A DNA stretch of 64,000 nt from Zygnema cylindricum (GCA_037447655.1 JBBHKE010001805.1:1-64000), one strand, 5' to 3'. Shown: positions 46,359 through 58,394, counted from the first letter of the stretch. Notes: a model not told the origin generated them from the sequence alone. Program-made: numbers and translations.

Positions 46359-47410
46359 GGCTACGAGAGGAGAGAGAGGGAATTAGAGGGAGACGAGGAA
46401 GAAGAGGGGGAAGAGGGAGAAGCCGTGGCGCCCACCTCCCTCTGGAGTGGGAGGAGAGGGCGCCATGGCGAGGAGTATTCGGCGAGAGGCATGCAGTCAG
46501 AGGGCGAAGCGAGAGTCTGGCGGACGTGACTCTAAGTTGCGTCGCCACGCGTCCCGTGGTCGTCGGTCCAGCGAGGCTCGCCGGGAAGGGCCGAGGGGGG
46601 CGAGGGCGTGGCCGTCAGCCGAGTCGCGGAATCGCGTGCGAGATTATGCGATGGACTGCCGGAGCGTGCGACGAGGGGCGACTGTCGACGATGCGTTTGA
46701 CATCGGACGACGCTTTGCGACTGCGGTGCAGGCGGGGAAAGAAAAAAAAAAAAAAACCGTGAAAACTACGGGTTTGACGCGAATGGAGGCTGATTCGCGA
46801 TTGGATGCGAATTTCTATGCGACTGAAATAGACGAATAGCGACGGTGGGATATTTTGAACGACGTATTGCGACTCAGTGCGAAGCATGCGAAGGGCGACT
46901 TGGAAGTTTAACCAAAGGACTGCGAGAGACTCTGGAGTCTCGGCGACTGGAAAGGGAGGGAAGGGAGGAAGTCCGCAAGTCGACGAAACAATCATGCGTC
47001 GTACGGATAAGGATCTGAAGTTCCAGGGCGGCTGGGATATTATCTGCGCAGGAGTGGGATGACGTGGCGAAGGGAGGGCGGTTCGTGTGAGGTCTCACGT
47101 GTGCTTTTAACCGAACTCCACGAGGAGTCCGTACAGTTGTTTGAAAGGACAAAAGCGTCGGAAAATGGGACCGTTATTGAACACTTTTTCGGTTTTTCCA
47201 AAGGATACCGGCAAGGGTCAAATATCGTCATTTAGCTCAAATTTTCTGGCTGACCTGGTCTGGGCAGCTTGAAAAACATTGCAGATAAGACGAAAACTGG
47301 ATAAAGTACGCTGAAATCTTAACAATCAAAGATCTGTAAAGTAATATCTAAAAGTTTGTTTTATAGAAAATTAGGGCTGAGGGATATGTGCCCCATGGGA
47401 CTGTACAGTA
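46359..47410. other. upstream region of the AP2/ERF gene
   Basis: It is GC-richer than the surroundings and probably holds the promoter and 5' UTR. On the minus strand an ATG at 46548 opens a 337-codon frame that overlaps the start of the main gene in another frame. No convincing TATA box was seen. Plus-strand frames here and across 45428-46839 are Arg-rich low complexity and are not taken as genes. Confidence 0.4.
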
Positions 47411-48026
47411 CACCGCGAATCGTAATTAGAGTAAATTACTCTAATTCGGTCGCTCGAAATTTCGACTCTATTACATCAAATAGAGTAAATGATTCTAATT
47501 TTTTCATTATTCTAATTTAGGTAAGTTTAATTAGCGTAACAAAATTGTAATATAGGTTCGTTTTAAATAGTGTGGAGTACGGACGACGTTCGACCGTGCA
47601 AAATTGTACTTTTTTAAGTAAAAAGGTACAAATAATGATTTAATACAATCGCGCTCGCACGTGAAATCGCACTAAACGAAAAATCAATCACATCGAAAAA
47701 AAGCCGTTCGCATAACTCTCGTCCGTCGACAGCATCGTCGTCAGTGTGAACATCAGCTGACATTCAGCGCGACAAATAATACTAACGTCATAATGACGTC
47801 AAAACTATACGGACTGACAGATTCTGTACATCTACGTAATTTAGTGTTCATAATTTCAGCGCGGAAATTTATTGCCGACATAACCCAATATAGAGTACTT
47901 AAATAAATTAGAGTAAACTTCCTCTGTGAAAAAGTTCTATCACATAAATTAGAGTTTATTACTCTAAATGTTTTTTTTGGTTTTTTTACTCTAATTTTTT
48001 CATTACTCTAATTACGATTCGCAGTG
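47411..48026. mobile_element. MITE, CACCG family (616 bp)
   Basis: The ends are CACCGCGAATCGTAATTAG and, reversed, CACTGCGAATCGTAATTAG, flanked by TA. The symmetry extends outward to TACAGTA / TACTGTA. The interior matches 25675-26272 and 50683-51184. Confidence 0.85.
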
Positions 48027-48131
48027 TACTGTAGCTTAGCGAACTAGCTTTGTCATTTAGTGAAAGTTTTCCGTACATAGTATCCGAAAAGCCGGTCGTG
48101 ACACGCTATGTAATATAATAATATTCTGTTC

Positions 48132-48293
48132 CTGACATTGCAGACGTCATCTCTTTGTGACATTGTAGACGTCGTCTCTTTGTGACATTGTAGACGTCGT
48201 CTCTTTGTGACATTGTAGACGTCTTCTCTTTGTGACATTGTAGACGTCGTCTCTTTGTGACTTTGTAGACGTCATCTCTTTGTGACTTTGTAG
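48132..48293. repeat. 25-bp tandem repeat (about 6 copies)
   Basis: The unit is TGACATTGTAGACGTCGTCTCTTTG. Copies differ at the base after GACGTC and at CATT/CTTT. The array is interrupted at 48294 by a hAT MITE and one degenerate unit continues beyond it (48612-48640). Minus-strand frames through it are repeat artefacts. Confidence 0.92.
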
Positions 48294-48611
48294 CATAGTT
48301 CAAAAGTAGGTGAAAGTAGGCCCATACAATATGCCTATTGTATGCAAAATTGCAAATTGCAAAACATACAATATGACCTTAAGACCCATATTGTATTCGG
48401 ACCTATTCGGACCAATTAAAACATTCGGACCAAATATTGGACCAATTAAAACATTCGGACCAAAAAAAATTTACACCGTCAGATTCAGACGATCGGACGG
48501 TCTCTGATCAAAGTAGCGATCTAAGACGATCACATGAAAAGCCCTTAACACAACTTACGATAAAGGCGCCGACCAAAGGCCTACGATAAAAACGCCTACT
48601 TTTGAACTATG
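48294..48611. mobile_element. hAT-type MITE (318 bp), copy 1
   Basis: The terminal inverted repeats are CATAGTTCAAAAGTAGG at both ends, with identical 8-bp CTTTGTAG duplications at 48286-48293 and 48612-48619. The interior carries CCCATACAATATG, GGACCAATTAAAACATTCGG and CAGATTCAGACGATCGGACGG blocks shared with 57901-58206. Confidence 0.93.
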
Positions 48612-48640
48612 CTTTGTAGACGTCTGCTTGTGTGACAGAT

Positions 48641-49365
48641 GTTGACGTCATTGTGACACTGCTGACTCACAAATTCTGGAATCATCCGCCATGGCTCTCC
48701 TTTCCGATTTCGGTTTTTGTCTTTATTTTGTCGACCTGTCACCGAATTACGCGCAAAGAGAGTCAGAAAAAATCTTTTTCAAAGCACTTCATTAAGTCAT
48801 TTCCTTACCAAGATCCGCGTGCTTATGATAGTGGAAGAGGGAGGGAAGGGAGAGGAGCGACTGCAGAAAGAGCTTTGCGGACCTATGAACGGAAGTCGTG
48901 GTCCGAGAGCCTGGCGAAAAACATTTCTATACGTGCCCGCGATGGGCAGTAAAAAATAAGAGCGTGTACTCTCCCTCGTGCGAGCATGTTGAAATCATTT
49001 CACAAGTGCGAATACGTTTTCCTATTCGTTATTCCAGTGTCACTTTGCTGAAACAACCTTTCTCGCAATTTTTGACGTTTTTTAGGCTCAAAAGTTTGGG
49101 GATGAGGTGGCATGACGTGGCGATGGCCTGAAAATAAAACGACAAACGTAATGACATACTGGGTTACGCGATGAGCGCAAACTGTACTTTCGGTTTTTTC
49201 ACTTTCGTCGTACGGCGAAAGATTTTCTCGGTGCAGCAATCATTTTCTGAGAAAAACGACAGAAAAAGTCCTTTACCCTTTCGCATGGGGCCATGGGCAC
49301 ATGGGCGCATGGGCACAAAGCCACAAACCCTAAGGGTCCATCCAGCGAAAATCAGCTTCCTGGAA
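48641..49365. other. intergenic, no gene recognised
   Basis: Short frames (for example 48632-48952) have no recognisable domain. 49190-49330 matches the degenerate repeat at 26330-26620. Confidence 0.45.
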
Positions 49366-49765
49366 CTCATCCGTACGCCTCCGTAACACTGAAAGCCATA
49401 AATCGCAATACAAAACTGGAAAACACTGTAGAGGCGTAGCGTTTTTGTCATATATTGGCTTTTTCATACATGCTTGACTCGATTTGGATGTCCTAGAGTT
49501 TGACATAAGAATTCGTACACATTTCGTAACCGGCGTCATGAAACTGATCCGTACGCCTCCGTATGACTGACACTTCGATAAATTGCAAATCCGCGAACTG
49601 GTTCAAAACGGAATCTTTGACGTGTTGAGTTTCCATTGGTTTGTTCCCACGTGATTGATGAAATCTGTGACATAATGATTCGCTCACATTTCGTAACCAT
49701 CTTCACGAAATTTATCCGTACGCTTCCGTATGACTGACAGCTCGATAAATCGCAAATCCGTAAAA
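49366..49765. repeat. three-copy tandem repeat of about 170-180 bp
   Basis: ATCCGTACGCYTCCGTAWSACTGA followed by GATAAATYGCAAATCCG recurs near 49368, 49549 and 49718. TTCGTAACC.NCNTCAYGAAA precedes the last two. Confidence 0.8.
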
Positions 49766-50556
49766 GAAAAAAATATATATACGTTGCCTTTTCGGCATTT
49801 CATTGGCGCTTCCGTACATGCATTTCTCTCCCATTCAGTAACCCAGAAAAACCTAATTACTAATTAGGCTATTTGGGAGATTACAGTGACGTCACTACCT
49901 AGCAGTTGGAGCCGGAACGGGAGACACTCGAAAGTCGAAACACAGGCGCATCTCCGCAAAAAGCGGCAGACTTGCCTGTTGTCGCTCTGTCAGAGGGTAT
50001 ATATTCCCGCAATAAATATATATATGGTCAAATTCGTCACCTTTTTCCCGCCTCCACGTGAAATATCCCACGAAGTCACGAAGCTGCCACAGGCCGATCC
50101 TGCGACCAGCCAATCACGCCACGATCCCATTATAGCAGCAAAATCTAGACAAAATTGTGACGTTACGCTATGTAACAGCAGGCAAGCCGACAGCACCTTG
50201 TGTTGTCTTCAAGTGGATATGATCCACGGCACAAAAATCTGCCAGTTCCACGTACGGACGCGAAGCGTGCGCAAAGTAGTTACGAGAAGGTGACACGTGG
50301 TTCAGCTTATTCATTACATGTGTACTTCAGTACGGAATGTTCAAGATGTTGGAGTTTGACCAAATGTGCGCGGACAACTCCCAGTTTATACGTAATTTGT
50401 TACTGACGTGTCGGGTTCTGAATCGCTAGTGGAATTCTGTTTTCATTTATTTCTGGACTTTTGTCTATGGATCTGGCCTTGGTCCAAGGACCTGTCCTCC
50501 AGTAAAAAAAAATCCCGAAAACAAAAGTGGTTCTTTTCTATGGACCGTTAGCCTTA
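49766..50556. other. intergenic, no gene recognised
   Basis: An unremarkable 135-codon frame at 49886-50293 shows no domain or splice pattern I would defend. Confidence 0.4.
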
Positions 50557-51301
50557 CACCGCCCATCGTTATTACTTTCTAGAGCTAAACATTTTCGGGC
50601 AGTCAATAACAGTTTTTCTCACAATTGTACGATCTTCAATCCTCAAATCACGATCGAAAATTACAATCGTTGCAGTACAGTACATCGCGAATCGTAATTA
50701 GAGTAAAGAAAAAATTAGAGTAAAAAAGGAGAAAACCATAATTATAGTTATGAACTCTAATTTGTGTGATATAACTTTTTCAAAAAGGAATTTACTCTAA
50801 TTTATTTTAAGTATTCTAATTTTACGCGCTGAATATCTCTACTGTAAATTAGGTATTTGTACAGAATCTGACAAAACGTACAGTTTATCGTCACTATGAC
50901 GTTTGCATTGCGCTTTTTGTTAAAACGCAGTTACATGATAACGGCCTGTATTAAATCATTATTTGTAATTTTTTACTTAATAAAGTACAGTTTTGCACGG
51001 TCAGACACCGACCGTATGCCACACTATTTAAAACGGCACTGTATTAGAGTTATTAACGCTCATTCAAAAAGTACCTTAAATAGTATAATGAAAAAATTAG
51101 AATCATTTACTCTATTTAACGTGATAGAGTCGAAATTTAGGGCGACCGAATTAGCGTTATTTACTCTAATTACGATTCGTGGTGTACTGTACTGTACTTT
51201 TCCCTTGCTTGCCTAAAAAAAACCTAACCCTCAATCACAAAGTTTTAGACCGACTTTGACTGCCCGAAAAATGTTTCAACTCTTAACGGCGATAGGCGGT
51301 G
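50557..51301. mobile_element. outer MITE, CACCG family, split by an inner MITE
   Basis: The left end CACCGCCCATCGTTATTAC and reversed right end CACCGCCTATCGCCGTTAAG lie beside TA. Both ends share TTTTCGGGCAGTCAA 35-50 bases inward, which supports the pairing. Without the inner element it is about 240 bp. Confidence 0.82.
50683..51184. mobile_element. inner MITE, CACCG family (502 bp), nested in 50557-51301
   Basis: The ends are CATCGCGAATCGTAATTAG and, reversed, CACCACGAATCGTAATTAG, next to TA, with extended TACAGTA/TACTGTA symmetry. It is related to 47411-48026 and 25675-26272. Confidence 0.85.
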
Positions 51302-51303
51302 TA

Positions 51304-52297
51304 GTGAAACTTGAAGGTCCATGACAGCTGTCTGACCCCATGGGAAGCCTATCGCGACAGAATCCGGCTAAACTCCAAAAGAAGTGGGAAAAACGCGAAG
51401 GTCCATGCGACACATAAGGTTACAGTGAAAAAGAAGCGCCTCCTGACTCCTGTAGAGTCAATTCCCATATAAATTCTTTTATGCAACAGGCATCGTACTT
51501 TGCAAGGACTGCAGCGAGTGGATATACGGGCTGGCAGTAAAAGATATTAATCCACCCACAAATTAAATTGTTTCCACGCATGTGGAGTACAACGTGGATC
51601 GCCATAATTCGGCGCCTTAAATGTCTACCCTGTCACCTAAAATACAATGATTAATACCAAATTTCCTTTTCAAGCTAAATATAGGCGTGTTGATTACATC
51701 GAGTGGTTCCTTGAACAAAGTATTGTACGGGATGGCAAATCCGTACGTTAACTTTGTACAAAAGCACATAAAAAAAATCACATTAACGGCGTCTACACGG
51801 GAAATTTCTCTCTGATTTTATTCATAGTAAAAATGCTAGGGGGAATCGCTCAAACCTGTTCTCACAAACTTCAAAAGTATAATATGTGAACACAAACTAT
51901 AGCGGCCACATAGTGGGAATGTGTTACCAGTTAGTGTTATACGTATTAATAAGTATTAATGCTTAATTAGCTTTAAGTCATAAAACATAAAATTGTTAAT
52001 AGCACTTCTTTTTAAAGACACTAAACTTTCTTTAAACTAATAGCAATTGGCGAGGTAGATCAGTGGGTGGATAGGGAAACAAAAATATATAATTAATGTA
52101 CACATTTCTTAGTTGGACCTCAACCCAACTATTGTGATAGCTCGAAGACTGTTGAGATCCATACGATGCTTAAAAAAATATGGGCGCGTGTTCATTTTAT
52201 TTTTAAATAAGATTTTATCGCCAAAAACAAATGATGCCTAAACGATCTAGGTCTAAGATTAATTGAAATGTATTCTCGTCAACAACCATACAAACTA
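51304..52297. other. intergenic, nothing recognised
   Basis: No frames above background and no repeat pair found. Confidence 0.45.
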
Positions 52298-52516
52298 CAT
52301 CGTGTATCGTTATTAGTGTTTATATTTTTTTCGCTACATAAAACATCCTTTCTCTATACTCATTTGTCTGGTTTTCAATTTGAGACCGCCTATCGGAAGC
52401 TAAGAATTTTACCTTTCAATCGCAGCCGTTGGATCCGCAATTCGACATGTGTGTACGGACGAAAGATGTTTTAAGAGACGAAAAAAAAACATTAACATTA
52501 ATAGCGATACATGGTG
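52298..52516. mobile_element. MITE, CACCG family (219 bp)
   Basis: The ends are CATCGTGTATCGTTATTAG and, reversed, CACCATGTATCGCTATTAA, beside TA. The right half matches 55965-56110, where the left half is missing. Confidence 0.8.
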
Positions 52517-52784
52517 TACCGCCATAAGCACGAAAAATGCAAAATAAAACTAAAAATTTGTATTTCAGTCTTACAACACACAAATACAAAGCTATACAAG
52601 CATAAAACATACTCCACACACTAAAAAAATAAAAATGGCTCTCTATCCAAATGTTAATACCGTGAAACATTAACGCTCATATTCTATAATATTGTTCATA
52701 TGCACAAGGTGCCGTGACATTAAGTCTTAAATTCGACGACCGTCAATATCGCCATGTTTTGCTAAAGCAAAAGGGTAAACACTA

Positions 52785-54810
52785 AAAACGTCAAAGGGAT
52801 ACGAAGATACATAGGTAGTAGAAAGTCAACATCAAAAGTAGGGTGGAATTGTCGCATCCTACTACTATAAAATACATTTAAGCTCAATCACATGATAGGT
52901 TGTCGAATAGTGAGTATAAGTTTGAAAAAATATATGAAAAAACGAATCCACCCTTTTTGAAGCCAGATGGCCCATGCCATTTGTAGGGTTGTCATCGCTC
53001 GTCATTGTGGATCATATTTTTTATTTCCAATTAGACTAATCGTGCATGTCTAGTGTGTGGCCACTCTCCTCTGGAGGACAATCTTCAAACACAGGATATA
53101 ATGAGCGTTTGCTTGAGATTATCGAATAAAACGATCGACGTTGTCACCCAAATTTGTTGAGGATCTTGCGAAATCTCTAGTAAACATGTTAAACAAAAAA
53201 ATATCAATACGACTTTTGTTCGAAATTGTGTTCCAATAAATAACCTCAATCTTTCGCTTAGTGGAGGTTCACTAGTAGTGTTACATATGTAAATGAGAGT
53301 TATGCATTTGAACATAAAATAGAGTTAATATCACAGTGTGATCTTTACATACAATTGATTCACAATTTACTTTAGGTGAGTTTTTGGTTTTGTAAAACCC
53401 CTCTTCAGGGTGAAGTTCCATTGGAAGAAAAGTGAGGTTGTTTACAAAAATCCGTGGCATATTGTAATATTATGTACCCGCTCATTTTGTTTGTATGAGA
53501 GAAATATCATTTTAGTGGATCTTACCAAAGCAAAGGTCACTAAAGGTAATAGTGACCACTGGATTATACTTAGGTATTCATTCGCGAAGCATTGGCTCCA
53601 TCCGGTATTGTAATTGGCTACTCGCCTCCCAGAGGTGGCTAGGGAGATGGGTTGGCAATTACAAAATGTGTAGGATTGCAAAACGTGAATGATAAACATA
53701 CGTGCCTTCATGGACTACACCGTAAATCACTTATAGTTTTAATGACACTATCTGTGCCCCTAAATTTTAACCCTCAAACGTAAAATATAATTAATAACAT
53801 AGTTTTTTTATTTATCATAATATATGTACGGTTTAACTAGCGTTCATGACTATAACTTGGGCATTTTTAAAATAGTGCAGTGTACGAAATACGTCAATTC
53901 GTACTAAAACTGCTCATTTTGTTCGAGAAATGTACAGAAAAAGCGTTGTTGAAATCATGTGATTTTTTCCTTTTCTGTTATTGCTACATATAATTCGCGA
54001 ACGTTGAAAAAATCGCAAAAAATCGCGATGTACTTTCTTTCCGGTAAACTGAACGGACAATTTACGGAAACCGTACGGTTTTGTACGAGAAATGTACGAA
54101 CTTTGACCAAAAGATACGTTGCACTTCTTTGTACTTTCTGTCCGGTAAATTGAACAAATATTTTACGAAAAATGTACGAAATTGTAGTGAAAATGTACGG
54201 ACTACTACGAAAAGAGACGGAAATTGTACGGAAAACTTACAAACTGGGGTATATGTAAAATTAATTTTTGTTTACATGTACGGAATAGTACGGACAAAAT
54301 ATCATTAACGATTTTTACGATTTTTTCAAAACGCTCAATGCGTCCGTTACGTATAATTCATTGCGATTGAATCGTTCGCACTAAACAGTGTGAACAACTA
54401 TGAGAAAAAAGTGTCAAACAACGTAGCGGAGACCGTAAAGTGAGTGGCATTGACACGGGAAAGCGCTTTTGAAATTGATTATAAGTAATAAAGAAAGGGT
54501 AAATCACGCGAACCTGTTCTCACATGTTCAAAAGTCGAATATGTGAATACGGGCTTTAGCGGCTTCACTGTGGAAATGTGAATCCAAATTAGTGTTACAT
54601 GCATAAATTAGCGTTAATGTTTTGTCGGCGTTAGGCCCTTGAACCCAAGTTAGAGTTGTTAACACTAATTGTTTCTTTACACTAATAATTTCTTAACACT
54701 ATAACCGATTCACGGTGTAGCATCGGAAATCTCACACGCTGCACAGGGCATGTGCATTTGGAAATGGTGGACGCGAGTCCTCCAAATTCCAACCGAAAAT
54801 CATTGCCTAA
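52785..54810. repeat. segmental duplication, copy 1
   Basis: It is collinear with 56470-58292 across several anchors: GAAGATACATAGGTAGTAGAAAG; CACATGATAGGTT; GGAGGTTCACTAGT; GACTACACCGTAAATC; GAGTGGCATTGACACGGGAAA; GGACGCGAGTCC. It includes the 1.0-kb CACCG-family element at 53718-54717. No gene recognised; frames such as 53442-53711 are not conserved in the other copy. Confidence 0.9.
53718..54717. mobile_element. CACCG-family element, long form (1.0 kb)
   Basis: The ends are CACCGTAAATCACTTATAG and, reversed, CACCGTGAATCGGTTATAG, next to TA. It contains a roughly 0.5-kb middle absent from the paralogue at 57370, with repeated GTACTTTCTKTCCGGTAAAYTGAAC words (54030 and 54130). It has no transposase. 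Confidence 0.85.
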
Positions 54811-55964
54811 AATATAGTTCGTTGTCACACTCTTTCTGCCATCCTTTCCAAGCTTCGTGGTTTTCCGCGAAAGAGTAATGATTTATGGTCTTTACGTAAG
54901 TACATGTTATGCAAGTACATAGTACGAAAACGAAAATTTTGAAGATTTTACAATAAAATTCGTCGGTTTTAAAAATATTTCACAATTTTTAGTATCCAAT
55001 CTTAACCTACATGGTACCGCGTAAATTAAAACACGTACACGGCAGCTTGTATACAGACACTACACGATGGCCCCTCGTCCAAAATCGTCCAAAATAGTAC
55101 AGCCAGTAATGCTGACCGTACAATTACAGAAGCGTCCCTATGGAACTTTCGACCTAATAGGGCTGTTAGGACTGACGCAAAAGGACAATTTTTTTTCACC
55201 AGAAATAGCATAATGAAGCTCGATCGCACTAAATCCTTCACGAACGCATTTTATCTATTGTCGCACGCAGTCTTCTTAGTGCAACATTTTTAGTACGTAA
55301 TTTTTTCCTGGCAGATGGCAGTGAGAGGCTTTTTTAGTTTTTTAGACGCGCCGTAGCGCAGGGGCAGAATGGAAACTTTTAATATTTGTCGTGCGGAGAA
55401 TTGGGTAACGCTATAATTTTAATTTAGAAGTGACGTTGTTACGGTTAGCCAACTAAAACCTAATGAAATCTAATGTTTAAGATCCCTATTGTTGCGACCT
55501 TCACCGTCACCGAACTTAATGTTAATGGTTTTAAAACCAAACTATTTCCCTCATTTGCCCCTGCAACCCAAAAAACGTTTTCCCCTTTCAAACAAAAAAA
55601 TCACCGTATCGCTATTGTAGCTGGGTATCGAGGACCTATTGCCGATATTCGATATTATCGAATTTTAGGTACCCGATAATCCCATATCGGCATGTACGGA
55701 AAAGCAATATCCTGTTTTTTTTCTGTTTCCCAGGGTCCATACCATTTTGCGTACGTCCACCGTACTTTCCATCGGCGTACGGTAATGTACGAACAACTTT
55801 TCTTGGTCACGGTAATTTATGTTGTCGCGGTAATGTATTGAGGATTTGTTCGATTTTCGATATATCGACGTTGAAATTATCCGATATGAAACTACCCATA
55901 CCCTCCATTTATTAATAATTTTTTTCACACTTAAGTTAAATATTTTATCCGTACACATTTGCCC
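54811..55964. other. intergenic; TATCG-rich fragment
   Basis: 55620-55700 (GGGTATCGAGGACC..TTGCCGATATTCGATAT) matches 61492-61540, so it is a fragment of a dispersed repeat. Nothing else identified. Confidence 0.5.
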
Positions 55965-56112
55965 GATATTCAATTTGAGACCGCCAATCGGAAGCTGAGA
56001 ATCTTATCTTTCAATCGCAGCCGTTAGATTCACAGTCCGACATCTATGTACGGAGAAAATATGATTTAAGAGACGAAAAAAACATTAACACTAATAGCGA
56101 TACACGGTGTAG
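55965..56112. mobile_element. truncated MITE (right part only)
   Basis: It matches the right two thirds of 52298-52516 (TTGAGACCGCCAATCGGAAGC ... ATAGCGATACACGGTGTA). The left terminus is absent. Confidence 0.75.
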
Positions 56113-56214
56113 CAACCTCACATATACACGGAGTATTTAGGGTTTTGTCAATTGTAATACAATTTACGCGCGACAATTTTTAATTTTGGCGGAAATGGAA
56201 TTCTGGCTTTCGTG

Positions 56215-56469
56215 AAGGTTGTTGCCAACGTTGGGTATCGGGTAAATTCATATCGCGATAATCTCGATATTAAATATATCGAATATCGATCGAGGAGGAT
56301 TCTCGATATATCGTACCGAGACCAACATATACCATCGCGATATATAGTATTTTTTAAATTTAATATTTTTATTTTTTTATATAATATGTTATTTTAGCGA
56401 AAAAGTCAAATTGTCTAATACGCCACGTACGCCGTGATTTTCGTTTCGTAACTTAAAGGTAGACGCCGC
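56215..56469. repeat. TATCG-rich repeat fragment, inverted relative to 62050-62250
   Basis: CGAGACCAACATA..ATCGCGATATATAGTATTTTTT and GTAGACGCCGCAAAATG correspond, reversed, to 62050-62250. It starts with GTTGGGTATCGGG (56231), which resembles the TAGTGTTGGGTATCG end at 61488, so a TIR element with ends of that type is likely. Confidence 0.6.
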
Positions 56470-57369
56470 AAAATGTCGAAGGGATATGAAGATACGTAGG
56501 TAGTAGAAAGTCAACATCAAAAATAGGGTGGAATTGTCGCAACCTGCAACTTCAAAAGTTCGTTAAGCTCAATCACATGATAGGTTTTCGAATAATGAGT
56601 GTAAGTCCGAAAACATATATGAAAAAGTGAATCCACCCTATCCTTCGACGGATGGCCCATACCATTTTTGGGCTGTCATCGCTCGTCGTTGTGGATCATA
56701 TATTTTATTTCCAATTGGACAGATCATGCATGTCTATGTGGCACAACGACACATGCGATAAGCTAGGAATACCGCTGCCAAACATGACTACGCGTGCAGA
56801 CGACGTTGTCACCCAAATTTTTGATAATCTTGTGAAATCTTTAGTAAACATGTTAAAAAAAAATATGATTTTTGTTCAAAATTTTGTTTTAATAAACAAC
56901 CACAATTTTTCATTTGGTGGAGGTTCACCCGTTGTGTTACATATGTAAATGAGATTTATCCATTTGAACACAAAATAGAGCTAATATCACTGTGTGTTTC
57001 TTTACACAATTGATTCACAATTTACTTTAGGTGAGTTAAGGTTCGTAAAACCCCTTGTTAGGGTGAAATCCCATCGGAAGAAAGGGGAGGTTGTTTACAG
57101 AAATCCGTATCATCTTGTAATATTACGTACCCGCTCATTTTGTTTTTATTAGAGAAATAACATTTTAGTGGATCTTACCAACGCAAAGGTCATGGAGGTA
57201 ATAGTGACCGTTAGATTATACTTGGATATTTATTCGAGAAGCATTCGCTCCATCCAGTATTGTAATTGGCTACCCACCTCCCCGAGGTGGATAGGGAGAT
57301 GGGTCATTAATTACATAATGTGTAGGGTTGCAACACGTGAATGATAAGGATACGTGTCTTCATGGACTA

Positions 57370-57888
57370 CACCGTGAATCGCTTATATTTATAATAACAA
57401 TATATTTGCACCCCTAAATTTTAACCCTCAAACGTAAAATGTAATTAATAATATAGTATTTTCTTTACCATAATATACGTACGGTTTAACTAGCGTTAAT
57501 GATTATAAATTGGGCATTTATCGAATAGTGTAGTGTACGAAATGCGCCAATTTGTACTAAAAGTGCTTGTTTTTTTTTAGAAATGTATAGAAAAAGTGTC
57601 AAACAACGTAGCGGAGACCGGAAAGTGAGTGGCATTGACACGGGAAAGCGCTTTCAAAATTGATTCTTAGTAATAAAGAAAGGGTAAATCACGCGAACCT
57701 ATTCTCACATGTTCAAAAGTCAAATATGTGAACACACTGTGTGGAAATGTGTATATAAATTAGTGTTACGTGCATATATTAGCGTTGATGTTTTGTCGGC
57801 GTTAGGCTTTTATACCCAAGATAGAGTTGTTAACACTGATTTTTTCTTTACACTAATAATTTCTTAACACTATAACCGATTCACGGTG
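57370..57888. mobile_element. CACCG-family element, short form (519 bp)
   Basis: It has the same termini and flanks as 53718-54717 but lacks its middle. It is an internal-deletion derivative, the usual route to MITEs. Confidence 0.87.
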
Positions 57889-57900
57889 TAGCATCTGAAA

Positions 57901-58206
57901 CATAGTTCAAAAGTAGGTGAAAGTAGGCCCATACAATATGCCTATTGTATGCAAAACATACAATATGACCTTAAGACCCATATTGTATTCGTACCTATTC
58001 GAACCAGTTAAAACATTTGGAAAAAAAATTGGACCAATTAAAACATTCGGACCAAATAAATTTATTTACACCGTCAGATTCGGACGATCGGACGGTCGTT
58101 GATCAAAGTAGCGATCTAAGAAGATCACATGAAAAGCCCATAACACAACTTACGATAAAAGCGCCGACCAAATGCCTACCATAAAAACGCCTACTTTTGA
58201 ACTATG
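57901..58206. mobile_element. hAT-type MITE (306 bp), copy 2
   Basis: It has the same TIRs as 48294-48611. Target duplications are ATCTGAAA (57893-57900) and ATATGAAA (58207-58214), with one mismatch. The paralogous site at 54721-54730 (ATCGGAAA once, no insertion) is the empty site. Confidence 0.93.
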
Positions 58207-58394
58207 ATATGAAATCTCACACGCTGGACAGGGCATGTGCCTTTGGGAATGGTGGACGCGAGTCCACCAAATTCCACCGAAAATCATTGCCTATTTTTTT
58301 TTTTTTTTTCCGGGTTTTCTTTCATGCGGAATGTCATCCTACACCGTGTCAGTTCTCTAAAAAATTTCGTCTTTCGGCGTGCGTTGTACTATGA

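Larger units (their letters stand above)
56470..58292. repeat. segmental duplication, copy 2
   Basis: It is the partner of 52785-54810, about 10 percent diverged by eye. It differs by the shortened CACCG element (57370-57888) and by the hAT MITE at 57901-58206, which is absent from copy 1. Confidence 0.9.

Noticed and set aside
45428-46839. Several plus-strand frames over and upstream of the AP2/ERF gene
   Set aside because: They are antisense to Pro/Ser/Arg low-complexity coding sequence, with no domain and no conserved pattern.
48053-48303. Minus-strand frames with repeated QCHKE/MSQRD peptides
   Set aside because: They are produced by the 25-bp tandem repeat read in all three frames.
49886-50293. 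135-codon plus-strand frame as a host gene
   Set aside because: No recognisable domain, no supporting splice or promoter signals, and composition like the surrounding intergenic DNA.
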